64,000 nucleotides of DNA from Undibacterium sp. Jales W-56 (GTDB lineage Bacteria; Pseudomonadota; Gammaproteobacteria; Burkholderiales; Burkholderiaceae_D), in the NCBI RefSeq assembly GCF_025548535.1, contig NZ_JAJLQW010000003.1:496001-560000 (forward strand). The letters are read 5' to 3'. Shown here piece by piece: positions 56,542 through 64,000 of the stretch. Position numbers and translations under genes: made by a program. Positions within the stretch are counted from its first letter, which is position 1, and each line of letters opens with the position of its first letter. The notes under the pieces were generated by a model. That model had not been told where the DNA came from, did no database searches, and was given only the letters and a program-made list of their open reading frames with translations.

Positions 56542-57606
56542 TCAGGATTGCCTGAGCTTGCCCACTATCCCCAGCGGCAGGTAATACACCGAGAGCACAA
56601 ACAGCACGCCCAGCCACAGCAGCCAGCGGTCGGGATGGAAAAAATTGGCAATGAACGGCGCGCTTTCCAGGCTGTCGTGCAGCAGCTTCATCCCATCCTG
56701 CAGATAATTTTGCGAGATCACCAGGATCGCCGCGCCCAAGGCAGCACCATACATCGAGCCCATACCGCCGATGACCACCATTAATAAAATATCGATCATG
56801 ATGTCGAAACTCAACGCGGTATCCGGACCGACATAGCGCAGCCAGATCGCATACAAGATGCCGGCACAGCACGCCAGCATCGCCGACAGGCAATTGCCGA
56901 CAGTCCGGTATGTCACCGGATTAAATCCTATCGCAGCAACCCGAAAATCATTTTCGCGCACGGCCTGCAACACACGGCCAAAAGGCGAATTGACAATGCG
57001 CAGGCAAAACAAAAATAGCAGCAACGCGCAAAAATACACCAGGTAATAGCTTAGGGTTTTGCCATTCCAGTCTATGCCGAAAATGGGGTTGTCAAAGAAC
57101 TGGGTAGCGGGCGATAACAGCTCCGGCAACTTAAAATTCAGGCCATCTTCGCCGCCGGTAAAATCCGAAAACTGCGAGGCCAGAATCGCGAAGAAATTTG
57201 CCAGCGCCAGCGACATCATGGCGAAAAATATCGTCCTCACGCGCAGCGATAACATGCCCAGCAGCAGCGCCAATACCAGGGTCAACAATAAGGCGCAGGC
57301 TGCGCCTGCGAATAACGCCAGCCAGCTGACTTCAAAGCGCGACATGGCAATCCCGACACCGTACACGCCGATGCCAAAAAACATCGTATGCGCAAAGGAC
57401 ACGATGCCGGTATAGCCCAGCAATAAATCGTAGCTGCTCGCGAGCACAATAAACACGCAGATTTTGGCGGCCACATTCAGCGCCCTGGTTCCGGAAAAAA
57501 TCGCCGGTGCCAGCAACAGTCCCAGCAACAGCAGGAGCATCAGGATCGCCAGGATGCGGCTTCTCGGGGTATCGCCGGACAGCAGGGAAGCAGTATTCAA
57601 TTTCAT
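56542..57606 (-). CDS. livM: Branched-chain amino-acid-type ABC transporter permease (LivM)
   Basis: This 354-residue inner-membrane permease starts at ATG 57606, which overlaps the livH stop (ATGA). The LivM hallmark GVYGVGIAMSRF and the conserved loop GYTGIVSFAHTMFFGIG are present, with about 10 helices. It pairs with LivH to form the translocation pore. Last gene of the operon. The gene symbol reflects family, not a proven substrate. Confidence 0.9.
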   Translation of the reverse strand: MKLNTASLLSGDTPRSRILAILMLLLLLGLLLAPAIFSGTRALNVAAKICVFIVLASSYDLLLGYTGIVSFAHTMFFGIGVYGVGIAMSRFEVSWLALFAGAACALLLTLVLALLLGMLSLRVRTIFFAMMSLALANFFAILASQFSDFTGGEDGLNFKLPELLSPATQFFDNPIFGIDWNGKTLSYYLVYFCALLLFLFCLRIVNSPFGRVLQAVRENDFRVAAIGFNPVTYRTVGNCLSAMLACCAGILYAIWLRYVGPDTALSFDIMIDILLMVVIGGMGSMYGAALGAAILVISQNYLQDGMKLLHDSLESAPFIANFFHPDRWLLWLGVLFVLSVYYLPLGIVGKLRQS

Positions 57607-58583
57607 CGCGATGCCACCGGAAAAAGACCCTGGGGCCGCCATAACAAGATCAAGACCATCAGCAAAATATTCGCACCCAGCGCAACTTTAGGTGCCAGGA
57701 AGCCGACATAGTTCGCCAGCAAACCGACCAGCAAAGCGCCCGCGAAACAGCCGCCAACCGAGCCCAGGCCGCCGATGATGATCACGATGAAGATCAGCAC
57801 CATCAGTTGCGCGCCCATGGTGGCGGTGACGGTCTCCTGATACAAGCCCCATAACACGCCGCCGATGCCGGCCAAGGCCGAACCGGCGACAAAGACACCG
57901 ACAAACAGGCGGCGGATCTTGTAGCCCAGCGTCTCCACCATGTCGGGATTTTCCACCCCGGCGCGGATTAACAGGCCGAGCTTGGTGCGATTCAGGATCA
58001 GCCACATCGAGATAAAAATCAGCAGGCCGAGCAGCACCGCGATCACGCGGAATTTTTCAATCGCGACATCGCCGAAAATCCATGAGCCGCGCAAACTCGC
58101 CGGACGCGTCAGCGGGATTTGCTCGGGTCCCCAGATCACATGAATCAATTGCTCTGCAATGATCAGGCCGCCCGTCGTGATCAGGATCTGGGTCAGGTGC
58201 ATGCCGTACACCGGACGGATGATGACGCGCTCAAAACCCCAGCCCAGCAAGCCCGCAACGATCGCCGCCGCTGCCATTGCCATGCCGATCGCCAGCAGGT
58301 TCAGCGCGACGTTATCGGCCTGCATCCATCCCGCCAGCGGCAACAGCACGCTGCTAGCGACAAAGGCCCCGATCGCGATGAATACGCCATGCCCGAAGTT
58401 CATCACATCCATCAGGCCGAATACCAGGGTCAGGCCGCTGGCCATGATGAAGATCATCATGCCCATGGCGAGACCCGCAACCGTCAAGGTGATCCAGGTC
58501 GGCAGGCTCGGCAGTAATGCCAGCGAGCCGAGCATGACTGCCGGGATCAGGAGTTTAGGTAAATTCTGATTCATCGAATTCAT
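57603..58583 (-). CDS. livH: Branched-chain amino-acid-type ABC transporter permease (LivH)
   Basis: This 326-residue permease has eight or more helices. I start it at ATG 58583, overlapping the livF stop (ATGA); another ATG at 58574 is possible. A longer open frame to 59144 lies antisense to nothing and out of phase with livF, so it is not part of this protein. LTLVFGLMDVMNFGHGVFIAIGAF and IIIGGLGSVGGCFAGALLVG are conserved LivH segments. Confidence 0.9.
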   Translation of the reverse strand: MNSMNQNLPKLLIPAVMLGSLALLPSLPTWITLTVAGLAMGMMIFIMASGLTLVFGLMDVMNFGHGVFIAIGAFVASSVLLPLAGWMQADNVALNLLAIGMAMAAAAIVAGLLGWGFERVIIRPVYGMHLTQILITTGGLIIAEQLIHVIWGPEQIPLTRPASLRGSWIFGDVAIEKFRVIAVLLGLLIFISMWLILNRTKLGLLIRAGVENPDMVETLGYKIRRLFVGVFVAGSALAGIGGVLWGLYQETVTATMGAQLMVLIFIVIIIGGLGSVGGCFAGALLVGLLANYVGFLAPKVALGANILLMVLILLWRPQGLFPVASR

Positions 58584-59305
58584 GCATGCGCTCCCACATT
58601 CAGGCCCAGCAATTGCTGCTGCAGTGCTGCGTTGCCGCTGAATTCCTGCATGCTGCCCTGATGAATAATCTTGCCGGAATCCATCACGGCGACGCGGTCG
58701 CCGAGCGCTTGCGCTACCGCCAGATTTTGTTCCACCAGCAAAATCGTCGCGCCTTCTTTCTTGAGTTCGCGCAAAGCGCTGATCATGCTGTTGACCATCA
58801 CGGGTGCCAATCCTTTCGATGGTTCGTCGAACATATAGAGCTTGCGCTTCTCGATGATGGCGCGGCTGATGGCGACCATTTGTTTTTGGCCGCCGGAGAG
58901 TTTGCCGGCAGGTTTTTGCCAGAATTGCTGGAGTGCCGGGAACAGGGAAAAGATCCAGTCGAGACGCTGCTGATTGATGGGGCCGGAGCGGGCGGCCAGC
59001 AGCATGTTTTCGCGCACGCTCAGGTCGCTGAAGATGCCCATATTCTCGGGCACATAGGCTATCCCGCGCAGCGCGATGTCGGCGGTAGCAAGTTGCGTGA
59101 GCGCAGTCTGCTCCAGGGTGATGCTGCCGGCGCTGGCACGCCACAAGCCCATGATGGTGCGCAAAGTCGTACTCTTGCCCGCGCCGTTGCGTCCGAGCAG
59201 CATGGTCAGTTGAGCGCGCGGTACCGATAGATCAACCCCTTGCAGAATGTGATACGGGCCGATATGGGTGTGCACGCCGCTCAATTGCAACAGGATATCG
59301 CTCAT
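58580..59305 (-). CDS. livF: ABC transporter ATP-binding protein (LivF)
   Basis: This 241-residue ATPase has Walker A GRNGAGKST, signature LSGGQKQMV, Walker B RKLYMFDEPSKGLAP and the switch His replaced by LVEQNL, as usual for LivF. It energises transport with LivG. Its start overlaps the livG stop by four bases. Confidence 0.93.
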   Translation of the reverse strand: MSDILLQLSGVHTHIGPYHILQGVDLSVPRAQLTMLLGRNGAGKSTTLRTIMGLWRASAGSITLEQTALTQLATADIALRGIAYVPENMGIFSDLSVRENMLLAARSGPINQQRLDWIFSLFPALQQFWQKPAGKLSGGQKQMVAISRAIIEKRKLYMFDEPSKGLAPVMVNSMISALRELKKEGATILLVEQNLAVAQALGDRVAVMDSGKIIHQGSMQEFSGNAALQQQLLGLNVGAHA

Positions 59306-60087
59306 GCTGCGACCTCCGCAGATTCGGCGGCTACCCCGAGATAGGCTTCCTGTACTACTTTCGATTGCATGACCTCGGCAGGTTTGCCGTCAGCGACCAG
59401 TTGTCCCTGGTTCAGCACGATGATGCGATCTGCCAGGCGTTCTACCACGTCCATTTTGTGTTCTACCAGGAGTATGGTTTTATCGCGTTGTTGCTGGATA
59501 GCGGCGATCAGATCGAGGATCACGGGTGCTTCGTCATGGCTCATGCCTGCGGTCGGTTCATCGAACATGAATACGCTGGGTTGCATTGCCAGCAGCAGGC
59601 CGACTTCCAGTTTGCGCTGATCGCCGTGGGGCAATTCGGCGGCACGCATATCGCGTCGTTGAATCAGTGCGATGCGGGTCAGAATCTCGTCGGCTTCCCG
59701 GATCCAGCCGGCGTGCGAGAACCAGGTCGAGAGCAATTGCAGTCCGTATTTTTCTCGGCTTTGCACGCGTGCCTGTATCGCCAGCCGGACATTTTCCATG
59801 ACCGTTAACCGGGGGAATAAATTGGTCAGCTGGAAGGCGCGCCCCAGGCCGCGCTGGGCGCGGCTGGCGGCATTTTGTCTGCTCAGATCCTGACCGTGCA
59901 GCAGCACCTGGCCACCGGTGATCGGCAACTGGCCCGAGATCAGATTGAAATAGGTAGTTTTGCCGGCGCCGTTCGGTCCGACGATGGCTGTCAGGGTGCC
60001 GGGCGAGAAGGCACAGGATACCTGGTTGACCGCGATATGCCCGCCGAAATTGACCGTCAGCGCGCGCGTTTCTAGCGAAATGCTCAT
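59302..60087 (-). CDS. livG: ABC transporter ATP-binding protein (LivG)
   Basis: This 261-residue ATPase has Walker A GPNGAGKTT. LivG-specific extension FQLTNLFPRLTVMENVRLA follows. The signature region is unusual: ELPHGDQRKLEVGL replaces the canonical LSGGQ-like loop (LivG members often have LPYGxQRRLE, so this is family-typical). Walker B is PSVFMFDEPTAGMS. It precedes livF by a four-base overlap, and follows the binding-protein gene by 143 bp. Confidence 0.92.
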   Translation of the reverse strand: MSISLETRALTVNFGGHIAVNQVSCAFSPGTLTAIVGPNGAGKTTYFNLISGQLPITGGQVLLHGQDLSRQNAASRAQRGLGRAFQLTNLFPRLTVMENVRLAIQARVQSREKYGLQLLSTWFSHAGWIREADEILTRIALIQRRDMRAAELPHGDQRKLEVGLLLAMQPSVFMFDEPTAGMSHDEAPVILDLIAAIQQQRDKTILLVEHKMDVVERLADRIIVLNQGQLVADGKPAEVMQSKVVQEAYLGVAAESAEVAA

Positions 60088-60230
60088 GGAGACCTTTTGA
60101 TGGATTCAACATCGGCTCGAATTGACCGTCTTGGCGAAAGCCTGGCTGCTGCAGATGTACCACATGACGCGCTGCCAGATTGCCGTCGGATGGTCTCTGC
60201 GCAGCGCGGTGTGTTCAGCTCGCCGATGGA

Positions 60231-61418
60231 TCAACGCTTGTTCTTGATCGGAACAGCCATCTCTTCTATCTTCAGTTCACGCACCAGTTCCGGCACGCCC
60301 CAGGCAAACGCAGGATCGACTTTGATCTTGAAGTGATACATCGATTGCAGCGCCTGATGATCTTCTTTGCGGAAGATCATTTTGCCTTTCGGCGTCTGGA
60401 ATTCCATGCCTTCCATGGTCTTGATCAGATTCTCGGTGCCGGTGTCTTTGCCCGCTCTGGTCAAGGCTTCCACCGCTGCAATTCCTGCCGTCATGCCGCC
60501 CGCGGTGAAAAAATCAGGCGGTGTTTTGTACTGCTTGTAGTGATTCGCCACCAGCCATTCGTTGACCGGATTTTTCGGAATGCCGAAGTAGTAATACGTC
60601 GCGCCTTCCATGCCGGGGAAGTTTTTATAGGCCGCCATGGCTGGCAGGATATTGCCGCCGGTAGCGATCTCTATGCCGTAACGCTTCAGATCCAGATCGG
60701 CGATTTTGAAAGGATTGCCTGCGCCTGCCCAGAGTACAAAAATGACTTTGCGACCCGGCTGGTCTTTGAGTTTATCGATCAGGCGTTGCGCACCCGCAGT
60801 GAAATCGGTGGTGGTGGTCGGCAGGTATTCTTCATGTACCAGTTTTGCGCCTTTGCCTGACAGCGATTGTTTGAAGGCTTTGACGCCATCGCGGCCAAAC
60901 GCATAATCCTGCGCCAAGGTGGCAATCACCACGCCCGGCTTGTCCAGCGCGACCGCATTCGAAATCGCATCCTGCGATGAATTGCGACCGGTGCGGAAGA
61001 TGTAGCGATTCCACTTGTCGCCGGTGATCGAGTCGGCCACGGCGGGTTCGACGATCAGCAATTTTTTGTACTCTTCGGCGATCGGCAGCATCGCCAGTGC
61101 GACGCCCGATGAGGTGGGGCCGATCGCCAGATCGACCTTGTCATCGCCATAGGCCTGCGCCAGCAACGATTTACCCATGTCGGGTTTGCCCTGGCTGTCT
61201 TTTTCAATCACGACGATCTTATTGCCATTGACCATCATGCTGCCCTTGGTCGCGTAATCCAGGCCCATCATCAAGCCGATCTGGGTTTGTTTGGCATAGG
61301 CTTCGAGCGGACCGGTTTTGTCATACACATGGGCAATCTTGATATCTTTGGCGTGTGCATGGAGGCCGGAGGCGCTCAGGGTGAGCAGGGTGAGCGCGCT
61401 AAGGGCAAAACGTTTCAT
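60231..61418 (-). CDS. ABC transporter substrate-binding protein (Peripla_BP_6/LivK type)
   Basis: This 395-residue periplasmic binding protein starts at ATG 61418 after GGAG. A signal peptide (about 1-21, ending HA-KD) precedes a type I binding fold: KIAHVYDKTGPLEAYAKQ, then LAIGPTSSGVALAM. The family binds branched-chain amino acids but also urea, amides, aromatic acids and other ligands, and the pocket cannot be read here. It is the first gene of the liv operon. Its ribosome site lies in a predicted helix. Confidence 0.92.
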   Translation of the reverse strand: MKRFALSALTLLTLSASGLHAHAKDIKIAHVYDKTGPLEAYAKQTQIGLMMGLDYATKGSMMVNGNKIVVIEKDSQGKPDMGKSLLAQAYGDDKVDLAIGPTSSGVALAMLPIAEEYKKLLIVEPAVADSITGDKWNRYIFRTGRNSSQDAISNAVALDKPGVVIATLAQDYAFGRDGVKAFKQSLSGKGAKLVHEEYLPTTTTDFTAGAQRLIDKLKDQPGRKVIFVLWAGAGNPFKIADLDLKRYGIEIATGGNILPAMAAYKNFPGMEGATYYYFGIPKNPVNEWLVANHYKQYKTPPDFFTAGGMTAGIAAVEALTRAGKDTGTENLIKTMEGMEFQTPKGKMIFRKEDHQALQSMYHFKIKVDPAFAWGVPELVRELKIEEMAVPIKNKR

Positions 61419-61566
61419 GGAGTCTCCTGTTTGGCTAGTAATTTTTGTGGTTATCACCATCGACGGCGACCTGGAGACTCCGCGCTCATGACTGGGTAGC
61501 GGTTGGACGCAGTTCAGTCATGAGCGCGTGTTGCGGGGGATGATGCTTATCCCCGGTCTCCTGTTG
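61419..61566 (-). promoter_or_regulatory. Structured 5' leader of the liv operon, ribosome site pairing
   Basis: Read as mRNA (minus strand). A 6-bp stem ATCCCC/GGGGAT sits at 61554-61536. A perfect 14-bp inverted repeat follows (61528-61515 with 61494-61481, arm CGCGCTCATGACTG). Then GGAGTCTCC (61481-61473) is fully complementary to GGAGACTCC (61427-61419), which contains the ribosome binding site directly before the ATG. AACAGGAGAC occurs both at the ribosome site and at 61565-61555. This looks like a translational cis-regulatory RNA; no known riboswitch class is recognised. Confidence 0.55.
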
Positions 61567-61721
61567 CTCTTATCTGTAAGAAGACTCTGCCAATCACTAA
61601 AGGCGCCGCAGAATTTCCTTAGCTTGTTTTGTAGTTTTCGATACTATATTTGGCAACTGGCAAAAACAATACAGTAGAAATACCTGTATCGCCGGTTTTT
61701 TGCCAATGGGACGAGGGCGCA

Positions 61722-61734
61722 GCGTAAGTCCTGC
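61722..61734 (+). repeat. Orphan MITE-end-like motif
   Basis: GCGTAAGTCCTGC matches the right terminal repeat of the MITE-like family, but no core is found nearby. It may be a remnant or chance. The remainder of 61567-61899 is AT-rich and holds nothing else I can support. Confidence 0.3.
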
Positions 61735-61899
61735 TCGAATGGCCAGGATGCAGCGCTCGATGAATTTTAGGCAGTAAGAGTATCTTGGGGAGTATGCTTA
61801 AAAACCATGCTTTATCCGCAGATTCTATAAGCGGATGATAAATATACTGCCAGGTAGTATATTTTTCATGCAAGTGGATGAATCAAAAAGCAGTTAATG

Positions 61900-62856
61900 T
61901 CAGCTAAAGTTTTGGCCGGCTTCTATCGCAAAGCCTTTGAGGAATTCGGCGACGGCTAAACGCTTGCCGCCTGGCTTTTGCAGTTCCGTCAGGCGCAGGC
62001 TGTGAGTGCCGCAGGCGACGATGATGCCATCCTGCGCATTGGCGCTGAGTACGCTGCCGGGTGCTTTGCCAGAGCTGAGGTCGAGGGCCTGGGCATGCCA
62101 GATTTTGACGGTAGTGCCGCCGACATTCGCATGCGCGCCGGGGAAAGGATTGAAGGCGCGGATTTTTCTGGCGAGCTGTTCGGCGCTTGCATTGAAATCC
62201 AGAGCCGCCTCGTCTTTGCTGATTTTGGCGGCATAGCTAACGCCTTGCTCTGGCTGTACCGTGGCAGGTACCGGACCCTGCTGCATCTGGCGCAAAGTCT
62301 GCACGATCATGGCGCCGCCGAGTTGCGCCAGCTTGTCGTGCAGACTGCCGGTGGTGTCGTCACCGGCAATCGCGATGCTTTGCATCTGCAGCATAGGGCC
62401 GGTGTCCAGACCTTCTTCCATTTGCATGATGGTGATGCCGGTCTGCCGGTCGCCATTTTCGATCGCCCGATGGATAGGCGCAGCGCCACGCCAGCGTGGC
62501 AGCAGAGAGCCGTGAATATTGATGCAGCCGAGTGGCGGAATATCGAGTGCCGAGCGCGGCAAGATCAGTCCGTAAGCCGCGACCACCATCACATCATGCG
62601 GCGTGCTGCGCAGCACCTCATGCGCTTCTTGTGCGATCTCAGGATATTTTCCGTCCAGCTTTAAAGAGACGGGTTGCGCAACCGGAATGCCGTGTTGCAA
62701 GGCGAATTGCTTGACTGCCGAAGCGTGCAATTGCATCCCCCGGCCGGCCGGCCGGTCCGGCTGCGTCAGCACCAGCGGAATCTCGAAACCCGCGGCATGG
62801 ATCGCGTGCAAAGCGACCGCGGCGAATTCAGGGGTGCCGGCGAAGATCACGCGCAT
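61900..62856 (-). CDS. fmt: Methionyl-tRNA formyltransferase
   Basis: This 318-residue enzyme formylates initiator methionyl-tRNA with 10-formyl-THF. The motif [14 protein letters not shown] holds the catalytic Asn/His/Asp region, and [14 protein letters not shown] belongs to the conserved core. The C-terminal OB-like domain contains the FNPFPGAHA segment. Its start overlaps the def stop by one base (TGATG), the standard def-fmt arrangement. Confidence 0.95.
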   Translation of the reverse strand: MRVIFAGTPEFAAVALHAIHAAGFEIPLVLTQPDRPAGRGMQLHASAVKQFALQHGIPVAQPVSLKLDGKYPEIAQEAHEVLRSTPHDVMVVAAYGLILPRSALDIPPLGCINIHGSLLPRWRGAAPIHRAIENGDRQTGITIMQMEEGLDTGPMLQMQSIAIAGDDTTGSLHDKLAQLGGAMIVQTLRQMQQGPVPATVQPEQGVSYAAKISKDEAALDFNASAEQLARKIRAFNPFPGAHANVGGTTVKIWHAQALDLSSGKAPGSVLSANAQDGIIVACGTHSLRLTELQKPGGKRLAVAEFLKGFAIEAGQNFS

Positions 62857-63383
62857 CAGCGCACCTTCATCTTGCTGCGCTGCTCTTCGCGTTCTTCTTT
62901 GAGCATCTTGGTTTTGATGCGGTTGCGCTTCAGGGGCGACAGGTATTCGACGAAGACCTTGCCTTTCAGATGATCCATTTCATGCTGGATACAGACCGCC
63001 AGCAAGCCGTCGGCGTGGAGTTCGAACGGCTGGCCATCGACATCAAAGGCGCGCACTTTGACTTCGGCAGGACGTTCTACTCCGTCGTACACGCCGGGAA
63101 CGGACAGGCAGCCCTCGTCATAGATTTTCTTTTCTTCACTGGCCCAGGTGATTTCCGGGTTGATGAACACGCGTAATTCGGTATTGGTTTCTGAGGTATC
63201 AATGACCACCAGTTGCTCGTGCACATCGACCTGCGAAGCGGCCAGGCCGACGCCGGGCGCGTCGTACATGGTTTCGGCCATATCGGCGGCAAGTTTCTTG
63301 ATGCGTTCATCAAAAGCGGCGACGGGTTTAGCCACTTTATGCAAACGTGGATCGGGGTAACGCAGGATATTTAGTATAGACAT
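62856..63383 (-). CDS. def: Peptide deformylase
   Basis: This 175-residue metallo-enzyme removes the formyl group from nascent proteins. All three motifs are intact: [17 protein letters not shown] (Cys ligand) and HEMDH (two His ligands plus Glu). I chose ATG 63383 ([13 protein letters not shown]). Co-transcribed with fmt and divergent from the LysM gene. Confidence 0.95.
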   Translation of the reverse strand: MSILNILRYPDPRLHKVAKPVAAFDERIKKLAADMAETMYDAPGVGLAASQVDVHEQLVVIDTSETNTELRVFINPEITWASEEKKIYDEGCLSVPGVYDGVERPAEVKVRAFDVDGQPFELHADGLLAVCIQHEMDHLKGKVFVEYLSPLKRNRIKTKMLKEEREEQRSKMKVR

Positions 63384-63527
63384 AAGGCTTTTCACAACAA
63401 CGAAAGGGTGTTGCGATGCGGTTTTTCTTGCTAGTTCAATGATTTATGGGCAAAATTTGATTCACTTTGGCAAGTTAGTGCCTGCCCATTCGCTTCATCA
63501 TCCAGCAGCATGCATCGGACAACATTC

Positions 63528-64000
63528 ATGAAAAAGTTTAGCACAATCGCCTTACTTATCGCTGTCGCCTTCCCGGTAGTGGCGAGTTCGCAGGCGTCCG
63601 CGCAAGAAGCAGCTCGTGCAGCCAAGGCCGGCAAATGCACGTTTTTACCGGATGCACCGGATAAGCATGTGGTCGTAAAGGGCGACACTTTATGGGGAAT
63701 TTCCGGGAAATTCCTGAGCAATCCATGGTGCTGGCCTGAAGTGTGGGGCATGAACCGCGATGAAATCCGTAACCCGCACTGGATTTATCCTAATCAGATC
63801 GTTTACTTTGACCGCATCAATGGCCGCTTGCGTTTGGGTAACAATGTGGGGGATGGCTCAATTACCGATTCGGGCCGATTGCAGCCGCAGATTCGTACCG
63901 AAAATACCGGAAGAAACGCGATAACAGCGATACCGTCCAACCTGATTGAGCCGTTTTTATCGCAACCCCTGGTCATAGAAAAAGATACCTTGCTGACTGC
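63528..64000 (+). CDS. LysM-domain protein, 5' part (runs off window)
   Basis: An ATG at 63528 opens a frame to the end of the window, 157 codons so far. A signal peptide (about 1-25, ASA-QE) precedes a LysM repeat (about 47-95) with VVKGDTLWGISGKFL and NPHWIYPNQIVYFD. Proteins of this kind lie next to dprA in Burkholderiales, divergent from def-fmt. It binds peptidoglycan; its C-terminus is outside the window. Confidence 0.85.
   Translation, partial: MKKFSTIALLIAVAFPVVASSQASAQEAARAAKAGKCTFLPDAPDKHVVVKGDTLWGISGKFLSNPWCWPEVWGMNRDEIRNPHWIYPNQIVYFDRINGRLRLGNNVGDGSITDSGRLQPQIRTENTGRNAITAIPSNLIEPFLSQPLVIEKDTLLT

Noticed and set aside
57603-59144. Long minus-strand open frame that would extend LivH by about 185 residues
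   Set aside because: The extra part overlaps livF in another phase, is Arg/His/Gln-rich and has no family likeness; the ATGA overlap at 58583 gives the normal LivH start.
1-64000. CRISPR array, rRNA operon, prophage or complete insertion sequence
   Set aside because: No regularly spaced identical repeats, rRNA sequence, integrase, phage structural gene or transposase was seen on either strand.

Overview
The window looks like chromosomal DNA of a betaproteobacterium, order Burkholderiales, most likely Oxalobacteraceae; Undibacterium would fit, but the genus is a guess. The reasons are moderate GC, a CTG-N10-CAG LexA box before dinB, PHB-type genes (phasin, acetyl-CoA acetyltransferase), a PEP-CTERM protein, a Rep helicase, and the def-fmt pair diverging from a LysM protein. 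There is no prophage, no complete insertion sequence, no CRISPR array and no rRNA. One tRNA-Arg(CCG) gene is present.

Layout. 0.3-3.4 kb: two LiaF-like membrane proteins followed by a LytS/LytTR two-component pair, probably a cell-envelope stress module. 3.8-6.0 kb: secreted S46 dipeptidyl peptidase. 6.4-11.1 kb: a compact Fur-box-led redox locus (diheme peroxidase lipoprotein, porin, FMN-binding protein, ApbE flavin transferase, His-rich membrane protein). 11.2-24.6 kb: SRPBCC protein, Rep helicase, GIN-domain lipoprotein, hexose-6-phosphate mutarotase, periplasmic binding protein, GMC oxidoreductase beside an AraC regulator, PEP-CTERM protein, thioredoxin-like protein, SOS-controlled dinB. 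24.7-35.5 kb: M16 peptidase, tRNA-Arg, cytochrome c5, glyoxalase-like protein, Ca2+/H+ antiporter, glycerate 2-kinase, serine hydrolase, cupin, phasin, thiolase. 35.5-48.2 kb: POT peptide transporter, 2OG oxygenase-like protein, S9 peptidase, lone receiver, acetyltransferase, OmpA lipoprotein, and an overlapping c-di-GMP pair (HD-GYP, then PAS-GGDEF-EAL). 48.5-53.1 kb: AT-rich HNH-like gene directly behind metH, whose leader carries a terminator-like hairpin. 53.5-56.4 kb: TerC, YccA, NhaR. 56.5-61.4 kb: a complete branched-chain-amino-acid-type ABC operon with a strongly structured 5' leader. 61.9-64 kb: fmt, def and the start of a LysM protein.

The least expected signal is a family of about 200-bp non-coding elements with terminal inverted repeats (consensus end CAGGACTTACGCA) and a 62-64 bp palindromic core. 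There are five copies, at about 15.9, 18.0, 38.1, 41.6 and 53.3 kb. In the first copy the core is flipped relative to its ends. In the second, the element's end supplies the stop codon of the GMC oxidoreductase gene. Two copies have short direct repeats at their flanks. The elements look like non-autonomous transposons (MITEs). Other items worth testing are the liv leader, in which a 9-bp helix would hide the ribosome binding site, and the Fur-box redox locus, which I read as a possible flavin/heme electron-transfer or iron-acquisition system.
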